DNA from: Pseudomonas sp. Leaf48
GTDB taxonomy: Bacteria > Pseudomonadota > Gammaproteobacteria > Pseudomonadales > Pseudomonadaceae
Direction: 5' to 3'
DNA: 64,000 nucleotides
Assembly (NCBI RefSeq): GCF_001421885.1
Contig: NZ_LMLH01000032.1
Location: 130,537-194,536, forward strand
A model generated the notes under the pieces. The model made no database searches, was not told where the DNA came from, and was given only the letters and a program-made list of their open reading frames with translations. A program made the position numbers and the translations under genes. This document shows positions 50,555 through 59,946 of this stretch, in pieces. Positions within the stretch are counted from its first letter, which is position 1. Every line of letters starts with the position of its first letter.

Positions 50555-53041
50555 CTACCAGTCGTAAGTCATCTCGACCGACGCCACCCGCTCCTGTCCG
50601 TAGTAGCAGCCAAACGAATAGTTGCAGTCCGACACATACTCGCGGTCGAAGATGTTCTGCACGTTCAGACGACTCTGCAGGCCGCGCAGGCTCGGGTCGA
50701 GCTTGCCCATGTCGTAGCTGACGGTGGCGTCGTAGACAACGTAGGACGGCACGTCGAACGAGTTGGCCGCATCACCCGGCTTGCGCCCGGTGTAGCGGGC
50801 TCCGGCACCGAAGGTCAGGCCGTTGAGGCTGGCCTGGGTAAAGTGATAGTCCACCCATAGTGCCGCCGCTACCGGCGACTGGGCTTCGTTGCGATTGTCC
50901 TGATTGCCCCAGGTATCCTTGGTGTAGAACGAATCCATGTAGCTGGCAGCAGCCAGTACGTCGACGTTGTCGATGCTCGATTTGACTTCCAGTTCGACGC
51001 CGCGCGAACGCATTTCGCCGGCCTGGGACATGAACTCCGGATAGTCGTCGTCGCCGGTCAGCACGTTTTTCTGTTTGATCTGATAGACCGAAGCGGTAAT
51101 CAGGGTCTTCTCGAACGGCTGGTACTTCACCCCCACTTCGTATTGCTCACCCTCGGTCGGCTCGAACGCCTTGCCACCACGCTGGGGAGCCGCAGTGCCC
51201 ATGGTCGGCAGGAAGGACTCGGAGTAGCTGACATAGGGCGCCAGGCCGAAATCGGTGACGTAGGTCAGGCCCACCCGTGCAGTGAACTTATTGTCGCGCT
51301 TGTCTTCGCGGGTAGAGGCCAGCAGATCCTTGTTGTCGACTTCCGCCCAGTCCTGGCGACCACCGATGGTCAGGATCCACTGGTCCAGCTTGATCTGGTC
51401 CTGCAGGTACACGCCGGTCTGGCGCAGGGTGTTGTCCCATTGCGTGGTGAGCGTCGGCGTCACGCTGCTGGTGTCGTAGTTGTTCTTGCCATACAGATCG
51501 ACCGGCAACACGTTGTTGGCGTTGTAACCGTCGTACTTGCGGGAGAAATGGCGGTAGTCCACGCCCGCCAGGGTGGTGTGCTCCAAGGCGCCGGTGTTGA
51601 ATTTGTATTCCAGGTTGTTATCGATGGTGTAGGCGATGTTGTGCTGGCGCCAGTCGACCTTGGCACGGTTGGCGCGGGTGAAATCGGTCACCCCCGCCTC
51701 GGTGACGAAGCTGCGCAGGTAGAAGCCTTTGTAGCGGTCGCGCACGTCGGTGTAACGCGCGGTGGAGCGGTACTTGAGGTCTTCGCTGAAGTCGTGGCTG
51801 AAGTCATAGCCAAAGACGTACTGATCGCGTTTGTAATCGTTGAAGTTGGTGTCGCCGGAGAAAAAGTGGCGGTTGATTCGCTCGCCATTCGGGCCGCGCT
51901 CCAGGGAGCCGATCCGCGGCAGCGATTGATAATCCGGCACGCCCTCATCACGCTGGGCCTGGGCCAGCAAGGTCAGAGACGTGGCGTCGTTGATCGCCCA
52001 GGTCAGGCTTGGCGCCAGCAACATGCGCTGGCTGTTGTTGTGGTCGACCTGTTCGTTGCCTTTGTCCGCGACACCGACCAGGCGATAGCTGAACTGCTTC
52101 TGCTCGTCGAGCGGGCCGCTGGTGTCGAAGGCACCGTTGACCCGGTGGTAACTGCCCGCGCCCAGTTTGACCTGGTTGCGCTGCTCGCTGGTCGGCCGCT
52201 TGGACACCATGTTGATCAGGCCGCCGGGCTGGTTCTGCCCGTACAGAACCGACGACGGGCCCTTAAGCACTTCAATGCGCTCCAGGGTGTATGGATCGAT
52301 TTGCGGCGCGCCACCCAGGCTGCCGGCATAGGGGATATACGCGCCGTCCAGATACAGCGGCGTCGGGGCGAAACCACGGCTGGTGATTTCATCGGCGATC
52401 GAATTGCGATCGGTGAATCCGCCGGTGTTCACCCCCGGTGTATAGCGCAGGGCCTGGGTCAGGTTGCGGGCGCCCTGGGCTTCCACCTGATCGGCAGTGA
52501 CCACGTTGATGGTCTGCGGGATCTCCAGGATCGGCGTGTCAGTCTTGGTAGCGGTGGCGCTGCGGGTGGCGACGTAGCCGTCGACCGGGCCATAGGCCGA
52601 CTCAGTGACCACGCCGGAAATGCTTGTAGCGCCCAGTTGCAGCGCTTCACCGCTGGCCACCATTGGCAGCAGCGAATAGCTGCCATTGTCGTGACGCACC
52701 GCTTCCAGCCTGGTCCCGACCAGCAACTGCCGCAATCCGGCATCAACCGGGTAGCGGCCCTGCAAGCCAGCAGTCCTATGGCCAGTGGCATGGGCCGGGT
52801 CGAATGAAACGGTGACACCGGCTGTGGCGGCAAATTGGGTCAGCGCCGAATCCAGCGGACCGGCCGCAATGTTGAACTGTGCCTGGACATCGGTTTGCGC
52901 CCAGGCCGGTTGCGCCAGCACCGCCATCCCCAGTGGAACGGCCAGCGCCATCCCCAACACTGCAGCCTGCACTGCGCGGTTCAAAGACTTGATGGCTGGC
53001 TGGGTAGAACAAATGTGCAGGTGGGGATTGCGAGGGGTCAT
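50555..53041 (-). CDS. TonB-dependent siderophore receptor with signalling domain
   Basis: 828 residues. The signal peptide ends QPAWA. An STN signalling domain (residues about 50-125, LDSALTQFAATAGVTVSF, DAGLRQLL) is followed by the plug (TINVVTADQVEAQGARNLTQ, YGQNQPGGLINMVSKRP), then the 22-strand barrel ending in the aromatic TYDW. ECSNYSFGCYY-like sequence (SDCNYSFGCYYGQERVASVE) near the end resembles receptors for hydroxamate siderophores. The STN domain talks to the FecR-type protein encoded next (116 bases upstream on the same strand). Confidence 0.92.
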   Translation of the reverse strand: MTPRNPHLHICSTQPAIKSLNRAVQAAVLGMALAVPLGMAVLAQPAWAQTDVQAQFNIAAGPLDSALTQFAATAGVTVSFDPAHATGHRTAGLQGRYPVDAGLRQLLVGTRLEAVRHDNGSYSLLPMVASGEALQLGATSISGVVTESAYGPVDGYVATRSATATKTDTPILEIPQTINVVTADQVEAQGARNLTQALRYTPGVNTGGFTDRNSIADEITSRGFAPTPLYLDGAYIPYAGSLGGAPQIDPYTLERIEVLKGPSSVLYGQNQPGGLINMVSKRPTSEQRNQVKLGAGSYHRVNGAFDTSGPLDEQKQFSYRLVGVADKGNEQVDHNNSQRMLLAPSLTWAINDATSLTLLAQAQRDEGVPDYQSLPRIGSLERGPNGERINRHFFSGDTNFNDYKRDQYVFGYDFSHDFSEDLKYRSTARYTDVRDRYKGFYLRSFVTEAGVTDFTRANRAKVDWRQHNIAYTIDNNLEYKFNTGALEHTTLAGVDYRHFSRKYDGYNANNVLPVDLYGKNNYDTSSVTPTLTTQWDNTLRQTGVYLQDQIKLDQWILTIGGRQDWAEVDNKDLLASTREDKRDNKFTARVGLTYVTDFGLAPYVSYSESFLPTMGTAAPQRGGKAFEPTEGEQYEVGVKYQPFEKTLITASVYQIKQKNVLTGDDDYPEFMSQAGEMRSRGVELEVKSSIDNVDVLAAASYMDSFYTKDTWGNQDNRNEAQSPVAAALWVDYHFTQASLNGLTFGAGARYTGRKPGDAANSFDVPSYVVYDATVSYDMGKLDPSLRGLQSRLNVQNIFDREYVSDCNYSFGCYYGQERVASVEMTYDW

Positions 53042-53156
53042 GCAGTTTCCTTTCGCCCGTTGGCAGTCAATGGCGGCGTCTGTTGCGCCTCTACCTACAA
53101 AGTCGAACGAGAATCAAAATCAACAACCCCTTCGCGAAATATTTCTGTCTGCATAC

Positions 53157-54110
53157 TCAAACCGGTTCTACCGTGGCCCAATAGCGACTGAATCGGCGAA
53201 TGCGCACGGGCAAGGTGGACGTCAGGTTGTCCAGCACCGTGTCGGTATCGCCCAGATGAAACGCCCCGGAGATACGCAGCGCCGCGACCGCCGGATCACA
53301 CCCCAGGTGCCCCGGACGATAACGCTGCAACTCCCTGATGAAATCGGCCAGCCGCCAGTCGTTGGCCACCAGCATGCCGCGAGTCCAGGCATCAGCCTGT
53401 GCATTGGCCTGCCCCACGGACTCGATGCTGTCCTGGCGAAAGCTCACCTGCTGCCCGGCGTCGACCCGCACCGCCGGACCCACCAAGCTGAGCGCGCGCA
53501 CCTCCACGGCATGCTCCTGCACGCTGACAAGCGTGCGCCCCGCCTCACTGCGCACATTGAACCGCGTGCCCAGGGCGCGGATGCTGCCTTCCCCCGTGTG
53601 AACAACGAAAGGCCGCGCCAGCGCATCACGGGCCGTTTCAATGAGGATTTCACCCTTGAGCAAACGCACTTCGCGCAGTTTTGCGCTGTAGCGGATGTCC
53701 ACGGCCGTCGCGGTGTTGAGTTGCAATTGGCTGCCATCGTCCAGGCGTACACGGCGGCGCTCGCCCGTCCCGGTACGCTGATCGGCCATCAGGGTCGGCA
53801 GCGCCGTGGTGTTCCAGGCCACTGCACCCGCCCCGCTCGCCATCAGCAAAATCGACAGTACCTTGAGTACATCCCGGCGTTTGGCCCTGGCGCTGGCGAG
53901 AGTCGGCCGGGCCATGCCGGGGCTGATCTGGCCGAGTTTGTCTTGCAGGCGCGCCAGGCGTTCCCAGGCCTGCAGATGCCGTGGATCACGCTCCAGCCAG
54001 CGCCGATGGGCCTCGCGGACGGCCTCGTCCGGCGCCTCGTCGCGCAGGTCGACATACCAGCGTGCGGCGGCTTCGAGGGTGGCGTGATCCAACGGTTGCG
54101 GGCGCACCAT
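53157..54110 (-). CDS. FecR-family anti-sigma/signal transducer
   Basis: 317 residues from the ATG at 54110, three bases after the sigma gene stop. An N-terminal cytoplasmic domain (AARWYVDLRDEAPDEAVREA, WLERDPRHLQAWERL) binds the sigma factor. A membrane helix (ILLMASGAGAVAWN) leads to the periplasmic FecR domain (GERRRVRLDDGSQLQLNTAT, then RPFVVHTGEGSIRALGTRF). It passes the siderophore-occupied receptor signal to the sigma factor. Confidence 0.92.
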   Translation of the reverse strand: MVRPQPLDHATLEAAARWYVDLRDEAPDEAVREAHRRWLERDPRHLQAWERLARLQDKLGQISPGMARPTLASARAKRRDVLKVLSILLMASGAGAVAWNTTALPTLMADQRTGTGERRRVRLDDGSQLQLNTATAVDIRYSAKLREVRLLKGEILIETARDALARPFVVHTGEGSIRALGTRFNVRSEAGRTLVSVQEHAVEVRALSLVGPAVRVDAGQQVSFRQDSIESVGQANAQADAWTRGMLVANDWRLADFIRELQRYRPGHLGCDPAVAALRISGAFHLGDTDTVLDNLTSTLPVRIRRFSRYWATVEPV

Positions 54111-54113
54111 GGC

Positions 54114-54623
54114 TCAGTCCTCGATCAGCAACAGGCAGTGTGTCAGGGCGCGCACCGCATGCTTTTTCACGGTGGTGACCGAGACTTTCAAGCGCCGGCC
54201 GATCTCGACGTAACTGAGGCCATCGAGCTGAGCCAGCAGGAAAATCTCGCGGGTGCGCTCACCCAGGCCATCGAGCAACCGGTCGATTTCCATCAGGGTC
54301 TCGATCACCAATTCACGGGTTTCCGGCGACACCGCCACCGGTTCAGGGGTGGCGGCCAGGGTTTCCAGCCAGGCCTGCTCCAGCGCCCGACGGCGGAACA
54401 TGTCGATCATCAGGCTACGGGCAATGGTGCTCAGGTAGGCGCGGGGCTCGCGCAGTTCGAGGGTCTTGCGCTGGGTGAGCACGCGAATGAAGGTGTCCTG
54501 GGCCAGGTCCGCCGCATGCTCGACGCAACCGAGGCGTTGGCGCAGCCAGCCGCACAACCAGCGGTGATGGTCCTCGTAAAGCGAATGCACGGCGTGTTGC
54601 AACGACAGATCAGCAGAGGACAT
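54114..54623 (-). CDS. FecI-like ECF sigma factor
   Basis: 169 residues from the ATG at 54623, chosen because it starts region 2 at the usual distance. Region 2: ADLAQDTFIRVLTQ and REPRAYLSTIARSLMID. Region 4: LDGLSYVEIGRRLKVSVTT. It directs transcription of the receptor gene when iron is short and the siderophore is present. A Fur box lies 27 bases upstream of its start. Confidence 0.92.
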   Translation of the reverse strand: MSSADLSLQHAVHSLYEDHHRWLCGWLRQRLGCVEHAADLAQDTFIRVLTQRKTLELREPRAYLSTIARSLMIDMFRRRALEQAWLETLAATPEPVAVSPETRELVIETLMEIDRLLDGLGERTREIFLLAQLDGLSYVEIGRRLKVSVTTVKKHAVRALTHCLLLIED

Positions 54624-54649
54624 GGAACGACCCGACACAAGAGTTATTT

Positions 54650-54668
54650 GATAATGACTCTCATTTTC
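54650..54668. promoter_or_regulatory. Fur box
   Basis: GATAATGACTCTCATTTTC matches 15 of 19 bases of the GATAATGATAATCATTATC consensus. It lies just upstream of the ECF sigma gene, so iron-loaded Fur likely represses the sigma-FecR unit. Confidence 0.8.
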
Positions 54669-54764
54669 GTCGAAGCCGATACATTTTGGCAAGACCGTGC
54701 GCATTAGTTGGGGCTGGGTGGCTCACATAACGGTGATCGCCCGGTGAAGGGTTCCGGGTGCGTC

Positions 54765-55334
54765 TCAACGCTGCGGCGCTACCATCCGAAACCGAATATT
54801 GATCTCGTTGGACACCATACTGTCCGCCCATTCCCCCTCGCCCACCTTGAAGTCATTGCGATTGAGCGTCAGTTCGCCATCGAAGATACCCACGGCATTC
54901 TCCGCCTTCAGCAGCACCGGCACACTCACCTCCCGGGTCAGCCCCCTGAGGCTGAGATTGCCGGTGAACACATAGCGGCTGTCACCGAGATCCTTGACCG
55001 CCGTCGACTCAAAGGTCGCCACCGGAAAGTTTTCAGTGTCGAACCACGCGGTCTTTTGCAACTCGACATTGGCATCACTGTCGCCGGCGTCGATGCTCTT
55101 CAAGTCAATGGTCATCGCGGCAAGGGCCGCCTCGGGGTTTTGCGTATCGAAAACCAGCTTCGCCTCAAACTTGTTGAAGGTGCCGTAATTTTTCGACCCC
55201 ATCTGATGGTAGGTAAAACTGATGGTGCTGGCGGTGGTGTTCACCGAGGTGTACTCGACGGCCCCGGCGCACGGCACAAGGCCCAGCGCGAAAACGCCGG
55301 CCAAGGCGACGAAATACGGCAATCGAGGATTCAT
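54765..55334 (-). CDS. YceI-family periplasmic protein
   Basis: 189 residues. The signal peptide ends PCAGA. STISFTYHQMGSKNYGTFNKF, then DTENFPVATFESTAVKDLG and YVFTGNLSLRGLTREVSVPV, match the YceI lipocalin-like fold, which binds polyprenoid lipids. It is a single gene. In pseudomonads, YceI proteins often relate to base or osmotic stress or to polyprenoid transport; no more can be said here. Confidence 0.9.
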   Translation of the reverse strand: MNPRLPYFVALAGVFALGLVPCAGAVEYTSVNTTASTISFTYHQMGSKNYGTFNKFEAKLVFDTQNPEAALAAMTIDLKSIDAGDSDANVELQKTAWFDTENFPVATFESTAVKDLGDSRYVFTGNLSLRGLTREVSVPVLLKAENAVGIFDGELTLNRNDFKVGEGEWADSMVSNEINIRFRMVAPQR

Positions 55335-55479
55335 CGAACTCTCCGGGCGGGGCTCCCGTCATGAGTTGAGGCGTTGTACAGCGAGACTGGCCTCAGTGGA
55401 CTAAAGCAAACATCCGCCGTTCCTTCCACCCCAGGTACAGCATTACGACCATCGCCCATCCTCCCGTGTTGCTGGCTTG

Positions 55480-55560
55480 CCAGCGATGGAGTCCTCACAT
55501 CCAACATCCATGGCGACCGGCACTCCGCCATCGCCGGCAAGCCAGCTCCCTCAAGGGAAT
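55480..55560. repeat. Inverted REP pair, degenerate
   Basis: TGCTGGCTTGCCAGCGATGG and CCATCGCCGGCAAGCCAGCT face each other over about 40 bases. Its right edge replaces the 3' part of the phosphoribosyltransferase gene. Confidence 0.75.
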
Positions 55561-55763
55561 GATGGCACGCCGAGCTTGCGCACCAGCATCAGGTCGAGGC
55601 GAACCTGCAGCGCCATGGCCACTTCATAAGCCACCGGCACCCCGCCCCGGGACAAGGCGAGAATGATGACATCGGGACGGCGCGCATAGTGGCGCAGATG
55701 CTCCACCAGCCGCCGACCGGCTGCAGCGCGGTCCTGCAAAATGGTCTGTGATGTGGAAATCAT
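55551..55763 (-). pseudogene. Phosphoribosyltransferase cut short at a REP
   Basis: From the ATG at 55763 (GGGGAGG upstream) it reads SQTILQDRAAAGRRLVEHL, then DVIILALSRGGVPVAYEVAM and LDLMLVRKLGVP, the N-terminal third of a type I PRTase of about 215 residues. After RKLGVP the frame runs into the REP and stops (SFP-stop). The PRPP-binding loop and the rest are missing. Deletion at the REP is the simplest explanation. Confidence 0.75.
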
Positions 55764-55850
55764 TGGAAGGCCTCCCCAGGCGCGCGCCTGTTGGTTCACA
55801 GCCTCCAAATTGTCGGCCTGATGCCGGGGGACAGCAAGCGCCCTGGCCGC

Positions 55851-57212
55851 CTAGATCAACCTTTCGATCTTCTGATGCCGCCAGACCAACCGGTAATACA
55901 GCGTCTGCAACAGCAGCATCCCCAGGTACGCCACCGGAAACGCCATCCATACCCCGGGCAACCCGAACATCGAGTCCAGCAGATAGGCCGCCGGCACCTG
56001 CACCCCGACCACACAGACAATCGAAATCGCCACCGGCACCATCACCGTGCCGCTGGCGCGCATGATTCCGCCGATGATCGCCTGGAAGCCGAACACCAAA
56101 AGGCTCCAGAGCATGATGTGCAACAGGTGTTCGGCCAGGGTAAGCGTCGACTCTTCGGTAAGGAACGAGGCCAGCAACCACGGCGACAGCAAATACCCCA
56201 ACAGCACCAGGCTGCCGGTCAGACACAGGTTGATCATCAAACCCGTGCGCAAAATCGGCCCCATGCGCTCGACCCGCCCTGCCCCGATCGCCTGCGCTCC
56301 GAGGATAGACGCAGTGATCGCAATCGACAGCGCCGGAAACTGCACGTAATTGACGATCTGCGTCACCGCCCCGTACGCCGCCGTCGCCTGGGAACCGTGC
56401 TGGTTCACCAGCGCCAGAATCACCAGCTCCGACAGCGACAACACCACCATCTGCAAACCCGTCGGCAAACCGATACGCAGCACCTTGCCGAGAATCGCCA
56501 TGTCCAGCTTCATCGCAGCAAAAAACTCCCGGTCCGGCGCCAGCGGATGGCCCTTGCCGAGCAACCGCCAGGCGAGCAACCCCATCGCCACCAGATTCCC
56601 CGCCAACCCGGCGAACGCCGCACTCTGAATCCCCATCGGCGGCAACCCCAGCCACCCGCGAATCAACGCCGGCGTCAGCGCCAGCCCGACACAGGTCGAC
56701 ACCACCAGCGCCAACAACGGCGACAAGGTATCACTGACCCCGCGCAGCAACTGGGTGAACAACACGAACACCAACAGCGAGGGCATGATCCACAACATCA
56801 CATGGGCATATGCCACCGCATCATCCAGCACATCCGCCGGCGTCCCCAACCCCACCAACGCCGACCGCGCAAACACACTGCCCAACACCGCCGCCAGCAA
56901 CCCGATCAACAACCCCAGCAACAAGGTCGACCCGGCAATCGCCTTCACCATGTGCATTTCTCGTGCACCCCAGGCCTGCCCGATCAACACCCCGGCGCCA
57001 GCGCCGAGGCCGATGACCAGGGCGATGAAGAAAAACACGATGGGGAACATCCCCGACACCGCCGCCAGCGCCTGAGTGCCGAGCATCTGGCCGATGTAGA
57101 TACTGTTGACCGTGCCGGACATCGATTGCAGGAAGTTCGACAGCACCATCGGGGCGAGGAAAAACAGGTAGGTTTTCCAGAGCGGGCGTTGGGATTGGCT
57201 GGGGGTTTGCAT
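55851..57212 (-). CDS. MATE-family efflux transporter
   Basis: About 453 residues from the ATG at 57212 (MQTPSQSQ); an ATG at 57227 is also possible and a longer frame to 57371 is unlikely. Twelve helices in two halves: FFLAPMVLSNFLQSMSGTVN, IYIGQMLGTQALAAVSGMFP, GLGAGAGVLIGQAWGARE, then IGLPTGLQMVVLSLSELVIL. These are MATE (NorM/DinF) features. It uses a Na+ or H+ gradient to expel cationic compounds; the substrate is unknown. The gene stands alone. Confidence 0.9.
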   Translation of the reverse strand: MQTPSQSQRPLWKTYLFFLAPMVLSNFLQSMSGTVNSIYIGQMLGTQALAAVSGMFPIVFFFIALVIGLGAGAGVLIGQAWGAREMHMVKAIAGSTLLLGLLIGLLAAVLGSVFARSALVGLGTPADVLDDAVAYAHVMLWIMPSLLVFVLFTQLLRGVSDTLSPLLALVVSTCVGLALTPALIRGWLGLPPMGIQSAAFAGLAGNLVAMGLLAWRLLGKGHPLAPDREFFAAMKLDMAILGKVLRIGLPTGLQMVVLSLSELVILALVNQHGSQATAAYGAVTQIVNYVQFPALSIAITASILGAQAIGAGRVERMGPILRTGLMINLCLTGSLVLLGYLLSPWLLASFLTEESTLTLAEHLLHIMLWSLLVFGFQAIIGGIMRASGTVMVPVAISIVCVVGVQVPAAYLLDSMFGLPGVWMAFPVAYLGMLLLQTLYYRLVWRHQKIERLI

Positions 57213-57652
57213 TGGCTGGAGGTCCATCTCGACGGCGGGCGGGCTGATGGAGGATAGCTTCGGTGAGATATGAGCGTGGGGCAACATATATGCGCTGGGG
57301 TGCCGCATCTTTAATACAGGAGCACAAACTGACCACTTGAATTTTCGAGAATAGTTGTACAGACCATTCATGTGAAAACGTCAATCAGCCGCCTTGAGCC
57401 CAATAAAACCAGCGTTTCGCGGATCTCCGACATGTGAAGTCAAACGTAAAGTCGAAGGCATGTTAAATACCTGAGATTTTATCGTTACAGGTCCTGGATA
57501 AAACTCGGAACGCCTCACTTCGCCCATTTGTACTGCGACATAAATTTCATGCCTTTTCGGCTACGAAGGAACCGATGCGCCACTACTCTACGCCATAGAC
57601 AACCGGTCGAATTAATCTAGCCTTAAGTAAGATCACATGGGAGAAAAACGCC
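57213..57652. other. Intergenic stretch, AT-rich in the middle
   Basis: No good gene is seen. About 57440-57620 is AT-richer than its neighbours and may hold the promoter of the DUF6130 gene. Confidence 0.3.
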
Positions 57653-58138
57653 ATGTCCCTCGCTATCAGAAATCTGTTTGTCTTCGCATCGGCGGGCTTT
57701 TTTTGCATTGCAGCATTCGGTCAAGGAGAAGCAGGTACCGATCATCCACCGGCCATACTCCCGTTGGAATCCGAGAAGCCGGTAAAACTCATTGCCTTTG
57801 CGCCGCTTGCCGAGCCGCTCGCCCGCGGTGTTGTCATCATTCAGTTTCGGACAGAGCACGCCAGGATCATGCCGGTGTTTGGCAAAGCCGCTGGCGACGT
57901 TTCACCACGTCTGGGCCACCTCCACGTGACCGTCGATGACTGGAAAGGTACATGGGCGCATTCCAGCGAAGACCCGATTATCCTGGTGGGACTGACTCCC
58001 GGAACTCACAGGGTACTATTGGAAGTGGCCGACCCGACCCACCACATTCTCACCAGCACCACAGTGAGTTTCATAGTTCCCGAGAAGAAATCATCGGATG
58101 CACCCCAAATGGACGTTGGGCACACGCTAAAACCATGA
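57653..58138 (+). CDS. DUF6130-type exported protein
   Basis: 161 residues from the ATG at 57653. The signal peptide ends AAFGQ. VVIIQFRTEHARIMPVFGKA, GHLHVTVDDWKGTWAHSSED and GTHRVLLEVADPTHHILTS match the small DUF6130 family of periplasmic beta-sandwich proteins. HLHVTVDD and THHI could bind metal. The last 43 codons recur, degraded, at 61321-61449. Function is unknown. Confidence 0.75.
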   Translation: MSLAIRNLFVFASAGFFCIAAFGQGEAGTDHPPAILPLESEKPVKLIAFAPLAEPLARGVVIIQFRTEHARIMPVFGKAAGDVSPRLGHLHVTVDDWKGTWAHSSEDPIILVGLTPGTHRVLLEVADPTHHILTSTTVSFIVPEKKSSDAPQMDVGHTLKP

Positions 58139-58194
58139 ACGAAAAGCAAAAAGAAAGCGAAAAGGGGACGGATCTATTTTTCCGATAAGGGCGC

Positions 58195-58359
58195 GTGGAT
58201 AATCCCTCCACCCGCCGATTCTGGCGGGTTGGACCGCAAGCCCATGCGGCCATCGTCAGCGTCCTTGGTGAGGCCACTGCGAACGCCGATAACATTCGTG
58301 AACAACTCAAGCCGGTTCACGAAGTCAGCTATCTGACGGTCGAGTTTCGACCTGTCTGA
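58195..58359 (+). CDS. Short hypothetical protein or gene remnant
   Basis: 54 residues from a GTG at 58195 with AAGG upstream. It reads DNPSTRRFWRVGPQAHAAIV, then GEATANADNIREQLKPVHEV and ends TVEFRPV. It looks protein-like over its whole length but matches no family I know. Lack of a cleaner start suggests it could be the end of a longer, deleted gene. It lies 40 bases before the next gene on the same strand. Confidence 0.4.
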   Translation: MDNPSTRRFWRVGPQAHAAIVSVLGEATANADNIREQLKPVHEVSYLTVEFRPV

Positions 58360-58398
58360 TTCAGCGCCTCCCCACTATTGTCTCCAAAGGAACCTGTA

Positions 58399-58770
58399 AT
58401 GCCTCTAGGGAAACGTGAACTGGCACGAATCGAACGTCGGTTGATAAGCGCGCTCACCGAGGCGTGCGAAACAGCAAAAGGTGAAATCAAAGGCTTTGTT
58501 TGGCTCACCCACATCGCTGATCTGAACGCGTTGGCTCAAACCCTGAAGGTAATCTGGGTATTCGAGACCCTGGCTGACAGAAAGCTCGCCCTGGTTGACA
58601 CTAAGGCGCGCATCTTTGAGTTGACGGCCATCGCGTTGAATGAGGCCAACATCGACCTGATCCCTTCAGGCCACAGTGTCCTCTTCGACTCTGAGGAGGA
58701 GTGTCAGCGAATTCACGGAGGCGACTGGAAAACCCGCCTGACTCAATCGCGCGTGGCCAAAGGTGCCTGA
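58399..58770 (+). CDS. Hypothetical protein, possibly paired with DUF1289 gene
   Basis: 123 residues from the ATG at 58399 (AAAGGA upstream). A helical N-terminus (ELARIERRLISALTEACETA) precedes KGFVWLTHIADLNALAQTLK and VIWVFETLADRKLAL. No membrane or signal segment. The sequence GFVWLTHIAD suggests a fold related to small fis-type proteins, but I do not assign a family. The DUF1289 gene begins two bases after its stop, so the two are an operon. Confidence 0.65.
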   Translation: MPLGKRELARIERRLISALTEACETAKGEIKGFVWLTHIADLNALAQTLKVIWVFETLADRKLALVDTKARIFELTAIALNEANIDLIPSGHSVLFDSEEECQRIHGGDWKTRLTQSRVAKGA

Positions 58771-58772
58771 CA

Positions 58773-58955
58773 ATGGCTAAAGAAATCGAGAATCCCTGCA
58801 TCTCAGTTTGCCAGCTCAGTGGTGATCTGTGTGTGAGTTGCGGGCGAAGCAAGGAAGACATCAGAAAATGGAAACGCATGAAGCGGCCTGAAAAAATGGC
58901 CGCTGTGCAAAGGGCGAATGTGCGCTTGAAAGGGCTGAAGAAAGCACAGGGATAG
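58773..58955 (+). CDS. DUF1289 (Fe-S-type) protein
   Basis: 60 residues. NPCISVCQLSGDLCVSCGRS holds four cysteines in the DUF1289 pattern C-x3-C-x6-C-x2-C, a probable metal site. The family is small and cytoplasmic, often beside oxidoreductases. It ends one base before the stop of the converging LysR gene. Confidence 0.8.
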   Translation: MAKEIENPCISVCQLSGDLCVSCGRSKEDIRKWKRMKRPEKMAAVQRANVRLKGLKKAQG

Positions 58956-59861
58956 TCACTTGCTCAGGATGAAGCCATCACTCAATAACCGGCGAAGTCT
59001 CGACCGAACCCTCATTGGCGGTGTATGAGCCGGGCCAGGCTTCGACAGCAGGAAGAACCTGAGCGGGCTTGGGCAGCTCAATTCGTTTAACGCAATCAAT
59101 TGTCCATTGAATGCATCAAGGGCGTGAATCGCCGGATTCCAGAGTGCGATGCCCAATCCTGAGCGGGCGGCTTCGATTGCCTGGGCGTAGTCACCCATCA
59201 CCCTGTCGATAGGCTTCGAAGTCAGGCGTTTGCCGTGATGGCACATCCACGCTCGCCACAGTGTCGTGTCGCCGGTGTGTAGTAGCGCAGTGTCCTGTAT
59301 CAAGGACAACGGTTGCTCGTTCATGGCGAGTACTTCGGGTGACGCCACGGGGCAAAGCGACTCCTCGAACAGTGGTTCCTCGTCTCCGTCATTCCATTGT
59401 CCACGCCCGTATCTGATGGCCAAATCGACCTCGCCTGAGGAAAGGCTGGCATTGAGCGCTGAGGTGACCAGTTCAATACGTAAATCCTGAGTCGTACCTT
59501 CCAGTTCGGACAGGCGCGGGATCAACCAGAAACGTGCGAAGGATGACGTAGTGGCTAATTTGACAATGGGCAAGATTTGGCCGACGGGCCGGAGCTGTCG
59601 CGCTTGTTTCAGTTGTTCGAAGGCATGAGCGACTTTGGCCAGCGCGATTTGTCCCGTTGCCGTAACGGTGACACCGCGCGCATGGCCGTCGAACAAGGAA
59701 CATTGAAACCATTTTTCAGCCATTTCCACACGTCGGCTGATGGTCGCATGGGTAACTTCCAGTTCCGCTGCCGCGGCAGTGAAAGAGCCAGTTCTGGCGG
59801 CGGTAATGGCAGCTTGCAGGGCTTCGAAGGGAGGGAAAATATCGTCTGAGCTGTACGTCAT
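58956..59861 (-). CDS. LysR-family regulator
   Basis: 301 residues from the ATG at 59861. The helix-turn-helix is FEALQAAITAARTGSFTAAA with ELEVTHATISRRVEMAEKWF. The effector domain has FARFWLIPRLSELEGTTQDL, VDLAIRYGRGQWND and ARSGLGIALW, as in GcvA/TrpI-like subtypes. The target is unknown; the divergent neighbour (59947) is a candidate. Confidence 0.87.
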   Translation of the reverse strand: MTYSSDDIFPPFEALQAAITAARTGSFTAAAAELEVTHATISRRVEMAEKWFQCSLFDGHARGVTVTATGQIALAKVAHAFEQLKQARQLRPVGQILPIVKLATTSSFARFWLIPRLSELEGTTQDLRIELVTSALNASLSSGEVDLAIRYGRGQWNDGDEEPLFEESLCPVASPEVLAMNEQPLSLIQDTALLHTGDTTLWRAWMCHHGKRLTSKPIDRVMGDYAQAIEAARSGLGIALWNPAIHALDAFNGQLIALNELSCPSPLRFFLLSKPGPAHTPPMRVRSRLRRLLSDGFILSK

Positions 59862-59946
59862 ATGCACAGCTTATGGATAAGCAGCGCTATAGGTCAACAG
59901 CTTAGAGTTTTCTATGCTGCGCTGCCTTGTTCATTGAGAAAGCAGC

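Noticed and set aside
51143..52807. 554-codon plus-strand frame within the TonB receptor gene
   Set aside because: Shadow frame; the minus-strand receptor has all family features.
52785..54707. 640-codon plus-strand frame across FecR and FecI genes
   Set aside because: It crosses gene boundaries and is Gln/His/Arg-rich; the minus-strand genes are well supported.
55791..57257. 488-codon plus-strand frame opposite the MATE gene
   Set aside because: Extreme Gln/His/Arg/Pro composition typical of a shadow frame.
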